The translations under genes and the position numbers were made by a program. The notes beneath the pieces are model-generated. The model was not told where the DNA came from. It worked only from the letters and a program-made list of their open reading frames with translations, and did no database searches. This document shows positions 1 to 6,998 of a stretch of 18,380 bases of DNA, piece after piece (within the stretch, counting starts at the first letter, position 1; the number at the start of each line of letters is the position of its first letter). The stretch comes from an uncultured bacterium (GTDB taxonomy: Bacteria > UBA4055), in assembly GCA_937873545.1 (NCBI GenBank), contig CALMWI010000174.1, positions 1-18,380 on the forward strand, read 5' to 3'.

Positions 1-557
1 ATGGTTATCAGAGGCTTCTTAGATTCTTTGCTGGCAAAAGCTTCTTTTGCCATTGTGAATTTGTAGGCACTTTTGCCTGTCAGACCTTTGAAATAATATG
101 CCTCGGCTATAGCTTTTGTATCTCTTAGGTCATCGGCGAGTTTAATAGCCTTGTCAAATTTCTCGACTGCGTCTTCGAGCCAGTCTTCAGTATCTGTACC
201 TTTGTTGATGTATGTAAGTGTTCTTCCGAAGCATGTTAAAACCAAAGGAAGTTTAGGATTAAGGTCCTCAGCTTTTTCTGCATTATCTTCAGCTTTGTCT
301 TTATTGCCTTTCACGGCGTAATACATGCCCAGCCCCGCATAAGCACCGGCTTTATCCTCTTCTTTCCAGTTGATCTTTATAGCGTCATCAAATTCTTTTT
401 TGGCTTCTTCATAACTTCCTTCGTTGAAATACTTCATGCCGATACTGATATGCATTTCAGGATTGTCAAGCACTGATTCTGATTTTCTTGTTTCTTTGCT
501 GCAGCTCGTTGTTAATAAAAAAGCAACTGCCGTAACTAAGATTAATAATTTTCTCAT
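1..557 (-). CDS. TPR-repeat lipoprotein, 3' end outside window
   Basis: The frame opens at an ATG at 557 and stays open to the left edge (about 185 residues visible), so the C-terminus is missing. The N-terminus is a hydrophobic signal sequence ending in TTSC at residues 16-19, a somewhat atypical lipobox. The mature part reads as helical tetratricopeptide repeats (for example ISIGMKYFNEGSYEEAKKEF, then a second repeat around GLGMYYAVKGNKDKAEDNAE, then EDAVEKFDKAIKLADDL). TPRs are protein-binding scaffolds, so a periplasmic scaffold role anchored to a membrane is inferred. The AAGGAG ribosome site overlaps the stop codon of the upstream gene (TAAAGGAG), which suggests translational coupling. 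It is the last visible gene of the operon that starts at 3437. No specific partner can be named. Confidence 0.82.
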   Translation of the reverse strand, partial: MRKLLILVTAVAFLLTTSCSKETRKSESVLDNPEMHISIGMKYFNEGSYEEAKKEFDDAIKINWKEEDKAGAYAGLGMYYAVKGNKDKAEDNAEKAEDLNPKLPLVLTCFGRTLTYINKGTDTEDWLEDAVEKFDKAIKLADDLRDTKAIAEAYYFKGLTGKSAYKFTMAKEAFASKESKKPLIT

Positions 558-567
558 ATTCGCTCCT

Positions 568-1569
568 TTATATTATTACTGCTATCACCCTGCATTCTTT
601 CAAAAAATTCAGTTTTGTTTCTAGGTCTTTGATTTTTGCAGCGTCTTCGTCCGATATGATTATATCCGCTTTATTTGTTCCTTTGACGCCTATTGCTTTT
701 ATCACAAGCGGGTTGTTTGTTACTCTAGAGTTCTCTTTTGCGGATTCAACCGATTTAAGGTATCCGATCATTCCCTGCTGAATTGCAAAATCTTTGCTCA
801 CATTTGCGCTGCCGTAAATTTCTTCTCCTGATTTATTAAAGATCTTCGGAGCAAGGGCAGGCCTGAGTTGAACATCTTTACAGTCTATTATTATTCCGGT
901 ATAAGCAGAAGGTTCCTTTGTCAGATCGGACAGTTTGTATGTAGCCTCAGGTACCAGAGGGTAGTTCTCATCAAAATCAGTTTCTTTCATAAATACATCG
1001 CTCAGTTCACCGTTCAAACTCATTTCAACAGTAACCTCAACAGAACCGTCATCGAAATATTTCGGTTCACCAACTACTTTGAACGCTTTTGCTATACCTT
1101 CCACCTGAGTTTTAACAACATCGGAAGTCATCATATAATTTTCAGCTGTCTGTTCGCTTGACAGATACATTCCCTTAACTGTCGCGAGCAGATCTCTAAG
1201 TGCTACAATTTTTGCCGCATTTATAGCACCGGCTCTTTTTACAGCCATATTGGGAGCATCCGGATTCGGAGCTCCTATCCCTGTTCCGGTAACGGTTCTC
1301 TGCGACCAGTTTATTCCATTATCAATGTAAGGATCGGTTATATCTTCATTCGCATTTTTGGAAACAACAGCGGCTGTCTCTGCTTTTGCTGCCGCTACTG
1401 CTGCCGCTACGGCCTCCTTAACTATCGCTTCCTTTTCGGATGCAGGCGTTACCGGCCGATCCTGAACGGGCTGAACCTTTGAAACCGGTTCATCTTTTCT
1501 TACAGATTGCGAACATCCGATCGTCAACATTAAAATTGAAACAAGTAAAAGTACAGTTAATTTTTTCAT
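568..1569 (-). CDS. Secreted lipoprotein, LPP20-like, paralogue of next gene
   Basis: 333 residues. Signal peptide of about 18 residues ends in LTIGC with Cys19 as the likely lipidated residue. Residues about 20-75 form an Ala/Lys/Glu-rich linker with a probable helix or coiled coil. The core (about 88-190) contains TGTGIGAPNP, MAVKRAGAINAAK, KGMYLSSEQTAENYMMTSDV and DGSVEVTVEMSLNG. This Ala-rich helix followed by a beta segment resembles LPP20/FlgT-N type envelope domains. A second block (about 225-333) has GIIIDC, LRPALAPKI, EEIYGSANVSKDFAIQQG and ends in FLKECRVIAVI. It lies 18 bp downstream of a close paralogue, with GAGGAAA before the ATG. The family assignment is by pattern only; molecular function is unknown. 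Gain of a lipobox and linker relative to its paralogue suggests different anchoring of the same domain. Confidence 0.85.
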   Translation of the reverse strand: MKKLTVLLLVSILMLTIGCSQSVRKDEPVSKVQPVQDRPVTPASEKEAIVKEAVAAAVAAAKAETAAVVSKNANEDITDPYIDNGINWSQRTVTGTGIGAPNPDAPNMAVKRAGAINAAKIVALRDLLATVKGMYLSSEQTAENYMMTSDVVKTQVEGIAKAFKVVGEPKYFDDGSVEVTVEMSLNGELSDVFMKETDFDENYPLVPEATYKLSDLTKEPSAYTGIIIDCKDVQLRPALAPKIFNKSGEEIYGSANVSKDFAIQQGMIGYLKSVESAKENSRVTNNPLVIKAIGVKGTNKADIIISDEDAAKIKDLETKLNFLKECRVIAVII

Positions 1570-1587
1570 CGTTTTTCCTCAGATAGT

Positions 1588-2400
1588 TTATTTGATTATA
1601 GCTATGACCCTGCACTCTCTCAGAAAGTTCAGTTTTGCAGCCATTTCCTCAATTTTAGCGGCATCGGCATCGCTGATTATTATATCAGCTTTGTTAGTTC
1701 CTTTAACGCTTAAAGCTTTAACTATAAAAGGATTGTTTGTTACCCTTGAATTTGACTTAGCTGAATCTATACTTTTCAGGTAACCGAGCATTCCCTGCTG
1801 AACCGCAAAATCCTTATTGACATTTGCGCTTCCGTAGATCTCTTTTCCCGACTGGCTGTAAACTTTGGGCGATAATGCCGGTCTTAACTCGATAGCTGAA
1901 CAGTCTATAATAAGCCCTGTATATACTTCCGGTTGACTTGCGACAACTTCGGATAATTTGTAAGTTGCAGGTTCTACCAAAGGAGTTGTATCGCCGAATG
2001 TTTCGTTCTTCATCATAAGATCGCTCAGTTTGCCGTCAATGCTCATCTCCACTGTAACCTGAACGGATCCGTCTTCAAAATATTGCGGTTCCCCGACCAT
2101 CTGGAAAGCTCTTGCAATTCCTTCTGTCTGAGTTTTAACTACATCTGAAGTCATCATGTAATTTTCAGCAGTTTGCTCACTGGACAGGTACATTCCTTTT
2201 ATCGTAGCCATCAGATCCCTGATCGCATACATTTTTGCGGCATTAATTGCTCCGGCTCTTTTAACTGCCATATTTGGCGCGTTAGGATTCGGTGCTCCGA
2301 TCCCGGTCGCTGAAATTACCCTTCTTTCCCAGTCGATTTCGCCCTGTGCTAATAATGTTATCATTAGTACAAGAAAGCTGATCAAAGATACTTTTTTCAT
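1588..2400 (-). CDS. Secreted LPP20-like protein, paralogue of previous gene
   Basis: 270 residues. A signal peptide (about residues 1-20, MKKVSLISFLVLMITLLAQG) is followed directly by the conserved core, without the lipobox Cys or the Ala-rich linker of the neighbour at 568-1569. It is therefore predicted to be a soluble periplasmic or cleaved secreted protein. Over the shared region, identity to the neighbour is roughly two thirds by eye, with long exact stretches (KGMYLSSEQTAENYMMTSDV; GTNKADIIISD). The C-terminus FLRECRVIAIIK matches the neighbour's. A GGAG ribosome site lies about 8 nt before the ATG. It sits 20 bp after the FecR-domain gene, in the same operon. Function is unknown; the tandem duplication points to partner subunits of one envelope assembly. 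Confidence 0.85.
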   Translation of the reverse strand: MKKVSLISFLVLMITLLAQGEIDWERRVISATGIGAPNPNAPNMAVKRAGAINAAKMYAIRDLMATIKGMYLSSEQTAENYMMTSDVVKTQTEGIARAFQMVGEPQYFEDGSVQVTVEMSIDGKLSDLMMKNETFGDTTPLVEPATYKLSEVVASQPEVYTGLIIDCSAIELRPALSPKVYSQSGKEIYGSANVNKDFAVQQGMLGYLKSIDSAKSNSRVTNNPFIVKALSVKGTNKADIIISDADAAKIEEMAAKLNFLRECRVIAIIK

Positions 2401-2420
2401 ATTGCACTCCTACAAATTAA

Positions 2421-3437
2421 TTATTTTAATCCCTTTTGTCTGTCTCTTTTTTTGTTCCATTCGACCCAGTCAGTTTTTTCAGTTTTATCTGTAGCTTTGA
2501 ATTCTCCGGCTGATACGACCTTTCCTGTTCTGTCGAAAGTGATCTGCTGCATGTTCTTAACTATATATACCCATTCCTCCAGTGAAACCTGTTTCGGACC
2601 TGATATCTGCTTAGGCCCTGAAACCTGGCCCGGCTGTTTGAAATCTTTAACTGACTTCGCATCAAGATCGTCCATCTTTTCTTTCGCGTTGGAAATCTTT
2701 ACTTCGCCGTGATAAACTTTCATTTCTGTTAACTCGCCGTCTTTCGACATCCTGAAATTTGTACCGGTGATAGCCGCCGCCGCTATATCGGTATCCATCA
2801 TGAATTCGCTTTTCTCGTCGGATGAATTTACCTGCGCCCAAAGGTCTCCTTCGGCTAATTTTATGTCCGTTTTCTGTTTACCGTCCTTTGTTTCTTCATA
2901 TAGAGCTACCAGATCAACAGTTGTTTTCGGGGCAAGTCTGATAATATCGAGCCCTGAAAGTTCAAGTTCGGCTCTTGATTTTACCATTGTCTTGTATGAT
3001 TCCCTTGATTTTACGGTAGTTTTTTCAGCTACGCTGGTTTTGAAATCGGCTTCTTCAATATTTTTCTTTTTAACATTCCCTTCAACATACGAAACGACGC
3101 CTTTTTCGTCAGTTAGTTTTTCAACAGCTTTTTTAGCTTTAGGTTCTTCTTTTTTCTCGGCCTTCACCTGGGCGATATCCTTTTTCTCTTCGACTGCAGG
3201 TTTGACAGCCTCAGCTACCTGAACGGACTTTGGCACATCGACTGCTTTTGCTGGTGCGGCTTCCTCTTTGTCCGGCTCATCTGCTACAGCTTCTGTTTCG
3301 GATACTGCCTGTTCCGCTTTTTCCTCGCTTATTTGTGTACCCGATTTCGGTTCGTCGCTGCTCTTGCATGATACCTGCATTGCAAAAGCTATAAGCAGCA
3401 CAGCGACAGAAATGTATTTCATGATAATTTTCCTCAT
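2421..3437 (-). CDS. FecR-domain lipoprotein
   Basis: 338 residues if started at 3437. The signal sequence ends in QVSC with Cys24 as the probable lipidation site. Residues about 28-110 are a charged Lys/Glu/Ala/Val-rich low-complexity linker. Residues about 112-250 look like a FecR domain: GVVSYVEGNVKKK, ELELSGLDIIRLAPKTTVDL, LAEGDLWAQV, TDIAAAAITGTNFRM, VYHGEVKIS. The end has short GPKQ repeats and a Trp-rich tail (DWVEWNKKRD). This kind of FecR protein is not tied to iron uptake; the domain is a beta-rich extracytoplasmic module. A second in-frame ATG at 3422 (MKYISVAV) has its own good GAGGAAA site and gives a more typical signal peptide, so the true start may be there. It is the first gene of the operon and is the one nearest the promoter. 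Confidence 0.85.
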   Translation of the reverse strand: MRKIIMKYISVAVLLIAFAMQVSCKSSDEPKSGTQISEEKAEQAVSETEAVADEPDKEEAAPAKAVDVPKSVQVAEAVKPAVEEKKDIAQVKAEKKEEPKAKKAVEKLTDEKGVVSYVEGNVKKKNIEEADFKTSVAEKTTVKSRESYKTMVKSRAELELSGLDIIRLAPKTTVDLVALYEETKDGKQKTDIKLAEGDLWAQVNSSDEKSEFMMDTDIAAAAITGTNFRMSKDGELTEMKVYHGEVKISNAKEKMDDLDAKSVKDFKQPGQVSGPKQISGPKQVSLEEWVYIVKNMQQITFDRTGKVVSAGEFKATDKTEKTDWVEWNKKRDRQKGLK

Positions 3438-3488
3438 TTTCCTTAATCCTTAGTTTGTCAGCCTTAAGAATCGCTTCCTAATTACTTG

Positions 3489-3519
3489 ATAATATTGCAA
3501 AACTAATTCAAATTGTCAA
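3489..3519 (-). promoter_or_regulatory. Sigma70-type promoter for the FecR operon
   Basis: On the minus strand a perfect TTGACA (3519-3514) is followed by an AT-rich region with -10 candidates AATATT (17-bp spacer) or TATTAT (19-bp spacer, 3494-3489). It lies about 50-80 bp upstream of the FecR-domain gene and downstream of the carbamoyltransferase stop codon, so the envelope operon probably has its own start of transcription. No convincing terminator separates it from the preceding cluster. Confidence 0.6.
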
Positions 3520-3540
3520 CTAAAAAATAATTTATTAGTG

Positions 3541-5403
3541 CTAATCCGAACCGAATTCGGTATTGAATTGCGCCCGGTCAAGGCCGGTCATATCTTTTTT
3601 GTCAATCAGATAACTTCCCATGACGAGATAATCCATCTCTGTTCTCATGAAACAGGAAAAAGCGTCAGAAGGTGACGCTACAATTGGTTCACCTCTGACA
3701 TTAAAACTTGTATTTACTATCACTCCGTAGCCTGTAAGCTTCTTGAACTCATTGATAACTGTCCAATACTTCAGGTTGGTTTTTTTACTCACGCTCTGTA
3801 TCCTGGCTGAATAATCTATATGGGTTACTGCGGGAATATCCGATCTTTCGTGATAGAGCCTTTCGTAAAGCTCTCTCTTGAAATAGCCTTCCGGTATAGG
3901 ATTTCTTCTTTTCTCTGTAACAGGTATAACGAATAACATATAAGGACTGGGAACATCTATGTCGAAGAATTCTTTTATGTCTTCTTCAAGTACCGACGGG
4001 GCGAACGGCCTGAATCCTTCTCTGTACTTGATCTTAAGATTCATCCTTTTCTGCATATCGGACCTTCTCGCGTCCCCGAGAATGCTTCTGTTTCCCAAAG
4101 CCCTGGGTCCGTATTCCATTCTTCCCTGGAACCAGCCTATGATATTTCCTTCTTTCAGCAGCCCGGCTGTTGAGGCGGCAAGCTCTTTAAAATTATCATA
4201 GCTTTTGTACCTGACGCCGTGTCTTTTTAATGTAATAAGGATCTGATCGTCGGAATATTCCGGGCCTAAAAACGCGCCTTTCATTGAATCAGGCTCAGCC
4301 GGGTCAATTTTTCTTTCAGATTTCATACCTATATAATATTGAGCCAAAGCAGCGCCTACCGACCCTCCTGCGTCTCCCGAGGCCGGCTGGATCCACATTT
4401 TCTTAAAAAGACCCGAACTCAATATTTTACCGTTAGCCACACTGTTCAGCGCTACGCCGCCTGCAAGAACAAGGTTTTCTGAACCGGTAAGTTCTTTTGC
4501 CTGTCTGGCCATATTCATCACAATTTCTTCTGTCACTCTCTGGATCGAGAGCGAAAGATCCATATATTCCTGAGAGTATTCTACTTTATCGGACTTGATC
4601 TTCAAACCGAAAAGATTTTCCCACCTGGCTTCATTGATCATTTTGAGGCCGGTAGCGTAATCAAAGTATTCCATGTTCAATATAATTGAGCCGTCATCCT
4701 TTACATCCACAAGAAAATCTTTTATAAGCTTTTCGTAATATTTTGTTCTTTCCGAATCCGGATCACCGTAAGGAGCCAGACCCATAAGTTTGTACTCTCC
4801 GCTGTTGACTTTAAAACCGCAGAAATAGGTAAACGCAGAATAAAGCAATCCGACGGAATGCGGGAAATTCAACTCTCTTAGAACCTTAATAGAATTTCCT
4901 TTACCGTGTCCGATCAGGCTGGTCGCTCTTTCTCCTACTCCGTCAATTGTTATTATCGCCGCTTCTTCGAAAGGTGACGGGAAAAATGCGCTTGCGGCGT
5001 GAGACAGATGATGTTCGCTGAAATATAATCTGACCTTTTCTGAATTCCCGAAAGCTTCCAATTCTTTTTTGATATTACCCGTCATGAACACTTTTTCCTT
5101 AAGCCAGACAGGCATTGCGGAACTGAAGCTTTGAAATCCTTTCGGAGCGAACTCGTGATAGGTCTCGAGAAGCCTTTCGAATTTTAAGTACGGCTTCTCA
5201 TAAAAGACCACTGAATCAATCTCGGATAATTTTATACCTGATTTATCCAGTATATATCTGATCGATCTTCTTGGGAATGAATGATCGTGCTTGATCCGGG
5301 TAAACCGTTCTTCATGAACGGCTTCAACTATCTCTCCGTCGATTATCAGAGCCGCCGAACTGTCGTGGTAATATGCTGAAATGCCGAGTATTGTTTTTGA
5401 CAT
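3541..5403 (-). CDS. Carbamoyltransferase, NodU/CmcH/SxtI family
   Basis: 620 residues, the usual full length of the family. These enzymes use carbamoyl phosphate and ATP to form carbamoyl-AMP and then O-carbamoylate an acceptor hydroxyl. The N-terminal Kae1-like domain begins ILGISAYYHDSSAAL; metal/nucleotide-binding residues visible are H131 and H135 in HHLSHAASAF, D154 in TIDGVGE and D344 in SGDAGGSVG. The C-terminal domain carries the hallmark GRMEYGPRALGNRS (about 427-440) and FNVRGEPIV near the end, so both domains look intact. AGAGGAA lies before the ATG and overlaps the end of the preceding small gene, an 8-nt gap. It is the last gene of a five-gene cluster with SxtJ-like and DUF5989-like membrane proteins. 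The acceptor cannot be read from sequence; a glycan is inferred from context. Confidence 0.95.
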   Translation of the reverse strand: MSKTILGISAYYHDSSAALIIDGEIVEAVHEERFTRIKHDHSFPRRSIRYILDKSGIKLSEIDSVVFYEKPYLKFERLLETYHEFAPKGFQSFSSAMPVWLKEKVFMTGNIKKELEAFGNSEKVRLYFSEHHLSHAASAFFPSPFEEAAIITIDGVGERATSLIGHGKGNSIKVLRELNFPHSVGLLYSAFTYFCGFKVNSGEYKLMGLAPYGDPDSERTKYYEKLIKDFLVDVKDDGSIILNMEYFDYATGLKMINEARWENLFGLKIKSDKVEYSQEYMDLSLSIQRVTEEIVMNMARQAKELTGSENLVLAGGVALNSVANGKILSSGLFKKMWIQPASGDAGGSVGAALAQYYIGMKSERKIDPAEPDSMKGAFLGPEYSDDQILITLKRHGVRYKSYDNFKELAASTAGLLKEGNIIGWFQGRMEYGPRALGNRSILGDARRSDMQKRMNLKIKYREGFRPFAPSVLEEDIKEFFDIDVPSPYMLFVIPVTEKRRNPIPEGYFKRELYERLYHERSDIPAVTHIDYSARIQSVSKKTNLKYWTVINEFKKLTGYGVIVNTSFNVRGEPIVASPSDAFSCFMRTEMDYLVMGSYLIDKKDMTGLDRAQFNTEFGSD

Positions 5404-5411
5404 CTGTTCCT

Positions 5412-5561
5412 CTAAAATATCGTGTAGATAAAAGGTGCTATAGCCGATCCTGCTGTTACGAATAAGAGTGCACCGAAAAATAACAGTATTATAATTACCG
5501 GGACCAGCCAGAATTTTTTTCTGGTCTTAATAAAATCAAAGAGTTCTTTTAAAAAATCCAT
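5412..5561 (-). CDS. Small membrane protein, DUF5989/SxtK-like
   Basis: A 49-residue frame from ATG 5561 to TAG at 5414-5412. The sequence starts MDFLKELFDFIKTRKKFWL, continues with a single hydrophobic helix (VPVIIILLFFGALLFV) and ends in TAGSAIAPFIYTIF. That pattern (amphipathic basic N-terminus, KKFWL, one helix, GSAxAPFIYT end) is what I recall of the DUF5989 family, found beside carbamoyltransferases and SxtJ proteins. GAGG sits 8 nt before the ATG. It lies 10 bp after the SxtJ-like gene and 8 bp before the carbamoyltransferase, so it is firmly inside the operon. A role as a membrane tether or partner of the carbamoyltransferase is inference; the equivalent small gene in saxitoxin clusters is, from memory, sxtK. 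Confidence 0.85.
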   Translation of the reverse strand: MDFLKELFDFIKTRKKFWLVPVIIILLFFGALLFVTAGSAIAPFIYTIF

Positions 5562-5571
5562 CGGGAAGCCT

Positions 5572-5955
5572 CTAATACGGTTTTAATATATCGCTTTCTG
5601 AATATTTGTGTTCTCTTACTGACCATGAGCTTACTGATCCTTTTTTAAAGCTGCGGATCATCATCGTGTCTTTTTTCATAACCTTTCTAATCAGCCCGAC
5701 CGGAATGACGGCTAAAATGAATATTATAGCCAGAACTATTTTTGAGACGACTGAGCCGATAATTTTTGAAAAACCGAACCAGACGATTGCTGGGTAATAA
5801 AATAATGCCGGGATCAGAAATGATATGAAAATGATGACTATCGAGGCTTTGACCAGTAAAAAGGATTCTAAAAATGTGCCGGAAAGAAGCACTATGAGCG
5901 CGATTATTATTCCCGTGTCTTTGCTCTGTTCTTTTGATATCTTGTTATTTTCCAT
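5572..5955 (-). CDS. SxtJ-family membrane protein
   Basis: 127 residues with three hydrophobic segments: about 13-33 (IIIALIVLLSGTFLESFLLV), 36-58, and 64-88 (IIGSVVSKIVLAIIFILAVI). Conserved features of the SxtJ family visible are WFGFSKIIG, the TM3 end followed by PVGLIRKVMKKD, and a basic C-terminal tail with FKKGSVSSWSVREH. The family has no proven biochemical activity; it is named from the saxitoxin cluster, where it lies next to carbamoyltransferase sxtI. The gene sits 11 bp after the SGNH hydrolase gene and 10 bp before the DUF5989-like gene. GGTGA before the ATG is a plausible ribosome site. I infer an inner-membrane partner for carbamoylation or for handling the modified product. Confidence 0.88.
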   Translation of the reverse strand: MENNKISKEQSKDTGIIIALIVLLSGTFLESFLLVKASIVIIFISFLIPALFYYPAIVWFGFSKIIGSVVSKIVLAIIFILAVIPVGLIRKVMKKDTMMIRSFKKGSVSSWSVREHKYSESDILKPY

Positions 5956-5966
5956 TTAATCACCGT

Positions 5967-6998
5967 TTAATTAATTCTTTCCAGAATTCTTTCCGCTATC
6001 AGTTCATGCCCGTTATAGTTCCAGTGGCAATCACCGTCAATAAAATTTCTTCTGATCGTACACTCCCTGCACTCATCCTCGAAAAAATAAGGGAATAAAT
6101 CAATAAAATCAATATTATTCTCTGAACAGAATCCTTTCCAGAATACGACCTGTTTCGATTCGACAGTGTCATTAATTATCTGTTCCGGCCACGGATATAC
6201 CGCTATAGTCAATTTAATTTTTTCATTTCGGCACAGGTCAGATAATTTTTTGATATTTTTTTCGGCATTATAAAATCCCTTTTCGCCCCAAGCTGAAAAG
6301 CATTTTTCATCATAAGTCCATCTTCCCCTGTCGCTGATCTTCTGTTCGAGAATTCTGTCTTCTCCCGATCCTGCCTGAGAAGGTATTACTTTTTTAATAA
6401 TTCCTCGAAAAAAGAAACTGTAAGAAAAAGATATGTTAGATAATTTTATATCGGACGCTTTAAGTAAGCTGATCTTTTGCACAGGTATAAAATTCTCATA
6501 TATGACTTCATCCTGAATATCCGATATGTCGAGCATTACCACTATTTGATCAAATACATAGCCCGAATTGATCAGATGCTCCGTTCTCAGCATGTAAAGC
6601 TTAGGAGAATATGATGTTACCCCGCCGTTCAAAACTTCATATTTACCCTTTAGCTCGTTTGCGATTATGCCCGTAAAAGTACTGTCAAAATCATAGCCGA
6701 GACCTTCTGTGAATGAATCTCCCAAGAATAATATCCGTTTCAAACCCGCTTTTTTTTCAATATATCTATTTGAGCTGTCTTTAAATCCCAGGGAGTTTGT
6801 GACAAGCCTGTACTTCCTGCCTCCCCATTCCGCAGTTTTCTGCGACATAGGCTTTAGTCCGTGATGAAAATAAGGATCGGATATTCTTATCTCGTCTTTT
6901 TTAAGAAGAAAACAGCCGAGTATTACATCTGTCAAAATAAAGAAAAGCAGTATAAACATCACTACAGTCATTCTTATCAGGGTTCTTCTTGCGATCAT
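5967..6998 (-). CDS. Membrane-anchored SGNH/GDSL hydrolase
   Basis: 343 residues. A single N-terminal membrane helix (about 8-32) after a basic start predicts type II anchoring with the enzyme domain outside the cytoplasm. The nucleophile motif is ILFLGDSFTEGLGY (Ser95), followed by a block-II region NGGVTSYSP and a C-terminal D-x-H motif in DGDCHWNYNGHEL (D323, H325), the arrangement seen in AlgX/AlgJ-like and related esterases or acyltransferases. The length and intact triad suggest an active enzyme acting on acyl or similar ester groups of a glycan; hydrolysis versus transfer cannot be told. The ATG overlaps the stop codon of the upstream TMTC-like gene by 4 nt (ATGA), so the two are translationally coupled. 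Confidence 0.88.
   Translation of the reverse strand: MIARRTLIRMTVVMFILLFFILTDVILGCFLLKKDEIRISDPYFHHGLKPMSQKTAEWGGRKYRLVTNSLGFKDSSNRYIEKKAGLKRILFLGDSFTEGLGYDFDSTFTGIIANELKGKYEVLNGGVTSYSPKLYMLRTEHLINSGYVFDQIVVMLDISDIQDEVIYENFIPVQKISLLKASDIKLSNISFSYSFFFRGIIKKVIPSQAGSGEDRILEQKISDRGRWTYDEKCFSAWGEKGFYNAEKNIKKLSDLCRNEKIKLTIAVYPWPEQIINDTVESKQVVFWKGFCSENNIDFIDLFPYFFEDECRECTIRRNFIDGDCHWNYNGHELIAERILERIN

Noticed and set aside
2580..2640. GPKQ repeats in the FecR protein as a DNA-level tandem repeat
   Set aside because: Only two or three imperfect short copies; reads as a low-complexity protein linker, not a mobile or phase-variable repeat.
2767..3222. 151-codon plus-strand frame rich in Ser and Phe
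   Set aside because: Antisense shadow of the FecR lipoprotein's Lys/Glu-rich linker; the Ser/Phe bias is what the reverse strand of such a linker gives.
3535..3546. ATTAGTGCTAAT palindrome at the carbamoyltransferase stop codon, as a terminator
   Set aside because: A 5-bp AT-rich stem with a 2-nt centre cannot form a stable hairpin; the T-rich sequence after it is ordinary for this AT-rich spacer.
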